From NCBI RefSeq assembly GCF_030272615.1, contig NC_081410.1:255363533-255427532 (forward strand): a DNA stretch of 64,000 nt. Direction: 5' to 3'. The position numbers were made by a program, and so were the translations under genes. Below are positions 57,322-64,000 of this stretch, in pieces. The stretch's first letter is position 1; every line of letters starts with the position of its first letter. A model generated the notes under the pieces. The model ran no database searches, was not told where the DNA came from, and saw nothing but the letters and a program-made list of their open reading frames with translations. This DNA is from Cryptomeria japonica. Taxonomy: Eukaryota > Streptophyta > Pinopsida > Cupressales > Cupressaceae.

Positions 57322-59380
57322 ATGACAAAGGCCTCTCCAAGCAAGAAGGTGGTGAATTTCAAGAAGCAAGACCTACATCTGGTCTTCCCACCTTATTTGA
57401 TTTCATCAAACATAGATCATATAAGAGACATAGAGATAGGTCATGTTGACCTAGCTAAGTTCTTAAGAAGGGTGGAGAAGCCTCCTTCATACTAAAAAAT
57501 GGAATCCATCATCAACAGTGAAATCCATTTACTTGTGGCTTTCCCTATGTCTACTCAAAATCCTGAATTCATCATGGTAGTAGTGAGTCACTTTGATCCA
57601 AATAGCAAAAGTGTAAAAGATGAAACTAGTAAGAAGTTGATCAGGTTAGATGAGGATTTCTTCAACACTATCTTTAAGTGTCCCAAGATTGAGAAGTTTT
57701 TAGACATTACCATTCAATTAGCTCAAGCCTACTATGATAGAAAATTTGACAAATGTAGGAGGAACATGAATGATAATTGGTTAAAGACCGTGAGGCCCGC
57801 CATTGCCAGATGGACATAAACTCTTCCTAGAAGTGATTTCATTAAAGAGGCAAATGATTTGATAACTCTCCTGAGTAGGGTGAAAGGTCTTCCCACTTCT
57901 AACACCTAATATAAATGGATGTATCAATATATCCATGTTATAAGACATAATAAGGAAAGGACATTCTGGGGAAAACAAACTAGTGATGCAATATGTGAGA
58001 AGATTATCAAGGTGCCTACCACTCTTAAGTTCTACATCAACTCTTGGTGTACATTACAGCTTCAATGAGACACTTTCCAGCACTATCTACAACATGAGGC
58101 ATGAGGGAAGTTGTTGTGCATGAGTACTACTCCTAGTTAGTACAAAATAATGGTCTTAATCATTTCCGAAGAGTGAATGATGATTTCTTTGTGTACTACA
58201 TGTGTATGTTGAATAATAATTTGTAAAATATAAGAGTATCAAATCAAACTTGGGAGGTGGTAAATGAATATGTATGTATGTTCCTTCAATTCCCTACCTT
58301 CACATATCTCAGGGTTGGATGTTTCAATGGCAATCCTTTTACGCTCCCCAGGTATCCATCAAATAAAAATTTATTAATGGAATTGGCTTGACAGATGGTG
58401 GCAGTCCATGAGGCCCATTCAAGTTCCCACAAAATAGGTTTGAAGTTTAGTTTGACCATTGGCATATATTCTATCAACTCAATTTACAAAGATAGAGCAA
58501 TGGAAGAAGAAATGAGAAGAGTAACTGTGAGGTTCTTCAAGGCAAGAAAAGACTTCAACTACAAAGAAATGATGAATAAGTTGAAAAAGGCTTATATTCA
58601 TGTTCACTGTATTGAGGATGTTTGGGTTGACTATAGACATTGACATGATGTTAGAAATTTTGATTATTGTTAGTTGATAGTTGATCAAATCCGGGAGTTT
58701 GACCTTGCTAATATCCTAGATGACTAGAAGAGGATGGTGATGTCTTGGATCTCACCTATGTTGAAAAGAAGGTATCCTCTACCCCTTTGCCTTTGATTCA
58801 ATGGTCGTATAAAGAATCGACTTCAAATAGAGATGGGTTTCATAGTATTCTTGCAAATACAAATATGTGGCTTTCAATCAAGGGTATTCTATTGAAGCCC
58901 TTCTCCTCTGACTCTAATGATGACATTGTTGGTCCAATTGGAAAGAGATAAAAGATCGGAACAAAGAACAAACAAGATTTTACCACTCCTGCAAAGGCTC
59001 CTAAATTGAAGTTCACAGTTGGAACCAAGAAAGGAAAAGCCCAAGAAGAGTCACCGACCTCTGATGTTCATGAGATAGAAATCTGAGGTACCAGATGAAC
59101 AATTGGAAGGTGAGTATCCTAATGAAGAACCTATTTATGTTAACCAGCTAGGAGATGATCAAGAGAAATATGAATATGATGAAGAAGGACTACCATAAGA
59201 AGATAAGTTCTTACCCTTGGTATCCCTTTCTTCATCCATGATGCAATTCCTATTTCTATTTCTAAGTCAGAGTCTCGTGTGACCACTTGTATTTCTCATA
59301 GAAATGTTGTCAATGTTTCTTCTGCTAGTGCTATTGAGTCTTCCCTAGATACCCCCCATGATAACATTGAGAATGTTTTC
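57322..59380 (+). pseudogene. Unknown retroelement-type ORF ('ORF-X' copy 4)
   Basis: ATG 57322 (MTKASPSKKVVNFKK) opens a frame broken by TAA 57493 and TAA 57817 (both fit CAA) and then by further stops and shifts. LIRLDEDFFNTIFKC and FLDITIQLAQAYYDRKF near 57645-57745 align by eye with the ORF at 38.0 kb. Later pieces are 58395-58640 (basic, helical) and 58745-58951 (SSDSNDDIVGPIGKR). A Lys-rich tail follows and the frame is cut at 59383 by a minus-strand Copia LTR. No enzyme motif is visible. Confidence 0.55.
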
Positions 59381-59382
59381 TT

Positions 59383-62320
59383 TGTTGGAACACAATGGAC
59401 CACTAAGAGGGGGGTGAATAAATGGTGATCGATAAAAAACTTTTACCTTCTAAAGGATCTAAGCAACAATCACCTTGATCACAAAACCATTAGTAGAGAT
59501 ACTAACACATGAGCACACACACACACACATAAGATCACATCACGTAACATAAGTGTATATGAGGAAAACCCACGGTGGGGAAAAATCTCAATGAGAAATG
59601 TTGTTAGAGTCTACTACTCCAATCTAGCCTCATAGGTGAAACTGATTACAACATTTAGGGTACAAACCCAAGGAGCACCAACCGCTAGCTTTAGGGCACC
59701 AACCCAAGGAGTACCAACCCCTAATGTTTATGGTCTACAACCTAAAGGAGCACCAACCCCTTCTTCTAAGCACCCACTCAGAGATTACAATAAGGATATA
59801 CTTAATACAATTTAAGTACTTTGTTGCAAAAGAGGTTTTACAAAACAGGTTTTGCAAAACCTTACAAATCTACTCTTGAGATTGATGACTTTGTTCTTCT
59901 CTCTAATCTTGGACTTCAATCTCTTCTCTCTGCACTCTTGTCCATCTCTTCTCTCTACTCTCTTTGTATCTTAGCTCTGGTTCTTTGCACTTCTTTGTTC
60001 TTTCTCGCAACCTTCTCTATTATGTTTCTACAACTTTAGTTCTTGGCAACAACCTCCTTTCCTGATCAACAACACCACACATACACTTGCTCTCACTATA
60101 CACTTTCTTTATGTTCTTCTCTCAGTGTTCTTACCCTTCTACCTCAATGCACCACTTTTTTCTCTAACTCCTCTATCTCTGCTTGTTGCTATCAAACACT
60201 ACACAACAACTCTCCAACATTGTATTTCTAACTTCCACCTTGTTTTCATCCACATGATCTATACAATTTACAATGTGGCTTATAGATCATTCACTTATTC
60301 AATTTGTATTTGGCCAGTCAATAGTTCAAGTTCCTATGCATACAAGACTCCTGCCAACCTGTATCCTTCACAAAATTTAACTTTGGGTCATTGATTATCT
60401 AGTTTTTACCTTCATTGTTGGCATCGTGGTAGTTTCACGCACCACATCATCTCTATATTCCACTCTACCTTCACTGTCACTTGTCCACAAAATCTCCCAT
60501 CTCATTTGTCTCAACTACTCCTATCGAATCACATCAAAAGACTCTCCATTCTATCAACTCTGTATCAACAAGATTTCCCTCCAAGAATAGATTCAAAATC
60601 TAATCTCCTGGACCTCTAAGACATTGCATTTTATTACTGATCAGATTCTCTGTACATGACTCAGACATATATTTTTCATCCATAAATGTATTCTCTATAC
60701 ATAGATTACTGAACTTAGTAATCTCAAAATACCAAATAGATCCGATCCAGCCTCTTTTGATCACCTCGATCCCATCAATCAATTGTTGTTGATCTGCCAT
60801 TAATTCATTCTTAGTCCTGTGTTGACTTAGGCATTGATTGGGTCAACCAACACCATCTTAGTACTTCAACTTTCCTATTCGACCACTTGGATCACACATG
60901 TCACCATATTTGGCATCCAGATCAGATGGTCAAGGTCAGTCATTACCCATGCAGATCTTTGCATCTGTTGACATGCAAACATTTCCTCACAGTCTACTTA
61001 AACTCCTCAATCTACATCCAGGTCATTCAATCAAACTAGATCAAACATCCACGTGGACAATCAGCCTACATCAATCAGTCAAAATTCATTCTGTGGATAA
61101 CCTTCATGTTATGCAGACATATCGGGTTGACAACAAGCACTTATCCCGATCAACTCTATCAACTGGATTTTCCTTTCCACATGTTTATCACCTTAGTTAT
61201 CTCGATTTCACATTGCTCACCTGCTATCGGAATAGTTTTAACTATCAAGTTAATATTTTGCACTTACTCCACCTTTATAACCTATTTTGATGACCATTTG
61301 ATGCCTTTGATCCCTCTCATTGGCATGAGTTACTCCGACGAGAAACCTCGCCTTCAATTTTCCTTATCGCCATAATCTATCCTGAGCATAGTCTCCATGA
61401 TGACATAGATTATCAGCATAGGTTACCCTGAACAGAAAGACTTCATGCCAAACACCTACTTATCGGGATGACCAACACTATTGACATAGCAAAAAAGTGC
61501 TAGGATGATAAAATAAGTTATACCGATGAAATTTTGTTAATCTCACATTATCAGTATAAGATATTCTAAAAAGAATACTCCATGGTGATTAAGTACATCG
61601 ACATAGGCAGCTTCGATGAGAAAACTCACCTTTGATTTCCTTCATCACCATAAGTTATACCGAACTATATTCTCCACGTTGACACTCTTCATCGGCATAA
61701 GATACCTCGATCACAAATCATCATGCTAAAATGACTATCATTTGAATAGTCATCACTATCAGCATAGACAGAATATGCTAAATCGATCAAACAAGTTAAT
61801 CCGATGACATATTGTCTGCCTCTCTTTATCGCCATAACTATCCTAAAATGCAAGCTCTGCGATGATAAACTTCATTGGCTTAGGCTACCTAGAAAAGCAC
61901 AACTCTGTGGTGATAGGGTACATCGGCATAACTTACTCTGATGAGAACCTCCTTTGGAATAGTTTACACTATCAACATAGTGGGAGGTTGTTATTCCGCC
62001 TTCAAAAGCTACTCTGATAGGTAATCTTGGTCACCTGGTCAGCATAGCTATTGCAACACAGTGATTGTCAGAGTAGTTTACACTATCGACATGACACGAA
62101 ATTGCTACTCTGTCTTTGTCAACTATTCTGATGCACCTCCACGATCTCCTCATCGGCATAGCTATTCTGATATATTGATATCGGGGTAGATAACTCTATC
62201 GGTATTACTTAAAAAAATAACTTTGCCTTTGTCAGTTATCTCGATGTGTAGCACAAACTCAGTGATCAATATTGCTATCCTGATCTGACATAGTACCAAA
62301 GAGACTCCTCACGACCTGAA
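59383..62320 (-). mobile_element. Copia LTR region, minus orientation (partial)
   Basis: On the minus strand it ends ATTCACCCCCCTCTTAGTGG...CCAACA (plus-strand start TGTTGGAACACAATGG at 59383), the same 3' LTR motif as elements A and B. The block GAGGAAAACCCACGGTGGGG at 59561-59580 is the complement of their shared GTTTTTCC...GGTTTTCC motif. Rightwards lie degenerate GGAGCACCAACC repeats (59670-59760) and then the ATCGG/CCGAT repeat zone (61310-62300). I found no gag or pol and could not fix the other end of the LTR. Confidence 0.5.
61310..62300. repeat. Degenerate ATCGGCATA / CCGATGA repeat zone
   Basis: Variants of ATCGGCATAAG-TTA-CCGATGA recur roughly every 45-60 bp, about fifteen times (e.g. 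near 61317, 61366, 61597, 61644, 61691, 61824, 61919, 62155). Many pair as short inverted repeats. Element A LTRs carry comparable CCGGTAT/CGGTA repeats. Confidence 0.6.
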
Positions 62321-62328
62321 ATCGACAT

Positions 62329-64000
62329 TGTAATGCCCACCAAGATACCCTAGAGAAAACTAATCATCTATCAAACTAATTGAGATTATTATTTTTTAAT
62401 TAAATTTTAATAACAGCTAATGTAATACATAACATCTCCATCTAACTATATTCATTAACCATTTAAACATTATGAACATACATCATTTCACATTTCACTA
62501 ATTTATGCAAGCAAAAATAACATAACATCATTAACCTTTCCCTAGGGTACTTCAACGTCATTACTTATTTAACTTCCATAATGACAACCTACTCACATGA
62601 TAAACATATTCCATCTTGAATTAATGCATCATATTTAATTTCCTAATCATGAGATATGCAACCCACTAGCTTATCTATCCATTATGAAATGCATACCTTT
62701 ATACCATTCTACTAGCATATTACATTGCTTCTTTTAAAAATCAAGATAACCCCATAATCCTACATTCATTTTATGTACCAAATCCAAATATGTTTTAACC
62801 CAACATCTCCTATCTACATGCTCTTTTCCTTTTTCATGATGATGCAATCCTAATGCATGGGTAAAATCCATCTTTGATAATCCATTTAAACATACTTCAA
62901 TTGCTTCTAGTACTAACATGATCTCATTCCATATATTATGATTATCTCCTCATAATGTATAAACTATAATTCATTCTTCAATCCATATGATAAACTAATT
63001 CTCTTATTTCCTTACTTAAGCATGAGAAAGCACAACATCACACTAATCCTTCAATCATAAAGTTCATTTATTGACTTACAAACATATAACAATATAAATC
63101 CATTAACTTCATTACAAGTACATGGCATACATCATATACAAGTCATTTACTATTTATCTAGCATGATATACATTCCATTACTATGCAAATAACTCCATTT
63201 CATATAAGCTTCAATCTAAAGCCTCAATACCTTTTAATCCCAATTTTCTTTTACATTCAAACTCTCACATGGTCATATATGTCTCCTCCATCATGATTTA
63301 CCTATTAGCAACATGATCGATTCACATTTCTAATTTCTTCATAACATCGTAGTTTTCACATAGCACCAAAAGCATATCCACGAATCCAATACCAATAGTT
63401 TCCTTTTCCAATCCAACTACACATGCAACCACTTTCCCAACATGATCATTTCATTTGACAATAACCCCAATGCATAACATAAGAATCCTAATATTTTCCT
63501 TCCATAATCCTTTTGCATTCTATGCATACTTTTCCTAATTTCCAAAGCATACAAATAGAGACATCATTATCTAAACCTTATCCATATTATCTAACATCCA
63601 CAATATAGACATTTAATATTATTCCATTTCTCAGGGTTCTTTCACATATTAAATCACAATCTAAAGAATAACCATAAAATTCCTTTCTAACCAATACAAA
63701 AGATCATATTATAAATCACATCTATTTCAATTGCAACTCCATTGCCAAATTTGGGTACATGAAATCATTTTCTTCATTTAACAAGAACATATCCATACAT
63801 CTCATTGCCACATTTACAAATCATGACATACCCTAACTACCATTTATGAACTACTTACGAATACATTTACATAACAATACATCATGAACGTAGATATTCC
63901 TTTTACATTATTCCGTCTACCACATACAAGATACCACATACATGCATTCCATCATATTCATTACATAAATCTTCTACAAGGTACACCCATAATCCATCAA
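62329..64000 (+). mobile_element. Possible LTR start, runs off the window
   Basis: TGTAATGCCCACCAAGATAC at 62329 resembles the start of many plant Gypsy LTRs (TGTAATGCCC or TGTAACGCCC). The following 1.6 kb is uniformly AT-rich, A/C-biased on this strand and non-coding. No second LTR is in view. Confidence 0.35.

Noticed and set aside
59820-61375. Plus-strand open frames (59821-60394, 60898-61375) as genes
   Set aside because: They lie in the Copia LTR-like region, are short, overlap in several frames and show no motif.
62329-64000. A complete LTR retrotransposon at the right edge
   Set aside because: Only a TGTAATGCCC start is visible; no second LTR, primer site or coding region falls in the window.

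Overview
This window is nuclear DNA from a large-genome land plant, most plausibly a gymnosperm or another repeat-rich seed plant; that placement is an inference. It is AT-rich, has one short spliced gene that looks intact, and is otherwise filled with old, nested and mutated transposable elements of plant type: sirevirus-like Copia, chromovirus Gypsy, an L1-type LINE with DUF4283/CCHC ORF1, a hAT element, a tRNA-derived SINE and a TRIM-like element. There is no sign of bacterial gene organisation.

Layout. 1-7.1 kb: AT-rich DNA with a LINE relic (2977-3900, minus) and a SINE with target-site duplication (TSD) at 4125-4313. 7.1-7.85 kb: a two-exon gene for a 90-residue protein with TATA box and poly(A) signal. 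8.3-10.7 kb: a small non-coding LTR element (minus) full of tandem repeats, with a third LTR head-to-head against its right LTR. 11.8-19.2 kb: Copia element A, with a decayed gag and a ~1,060-codon non-pol ORF where pol should be. 19.5-24.9 kb: Copia element B, TSD TGCCT, with gag and collapsed pol.

25.36-53.33 kb: a giant composite hAT element. Its terminal inverted repeats begin CAG(G/A)GAT, it has an 8-bp TSD (ATACCAAA / ATACCAAG), shared GGCGA subterminal repeats and a decayed transposase on the minus strand near its right end. Nested in it are an unknown ~195-codon ORF, an 8.26-kb LINE with a 16-bp TSD and a third ORF downstream of RNase H, a Gypsy protease relic, a five-copy ~265-bp tandem array, and a long unknown retroelement-type ORF split by a 6.9-kb chromovirus with TSD CCAAT.

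53.3-64 kb: another LINE ORF1 relic, two arrays of ~33-bp imperfect palindromes (54.1-55.1 and 56.9-57.2 kb) each upstream of a decayed unknown ORF, a minus-strand Copia LTR region from 59,383, and the start of another LTR-like sequence at 62,329 that runs off the window.

Two themes join the parts. First, a helical ORF of unknown function ('ORF-X' here) recurs in a Copia element, a LINE, the hAT interior and the right flank. Second, almost every premature stop in the mobile elements is explained by C-to-T change at CAG, CAA or CGA codons, as expected for decay of methylated cytosines.
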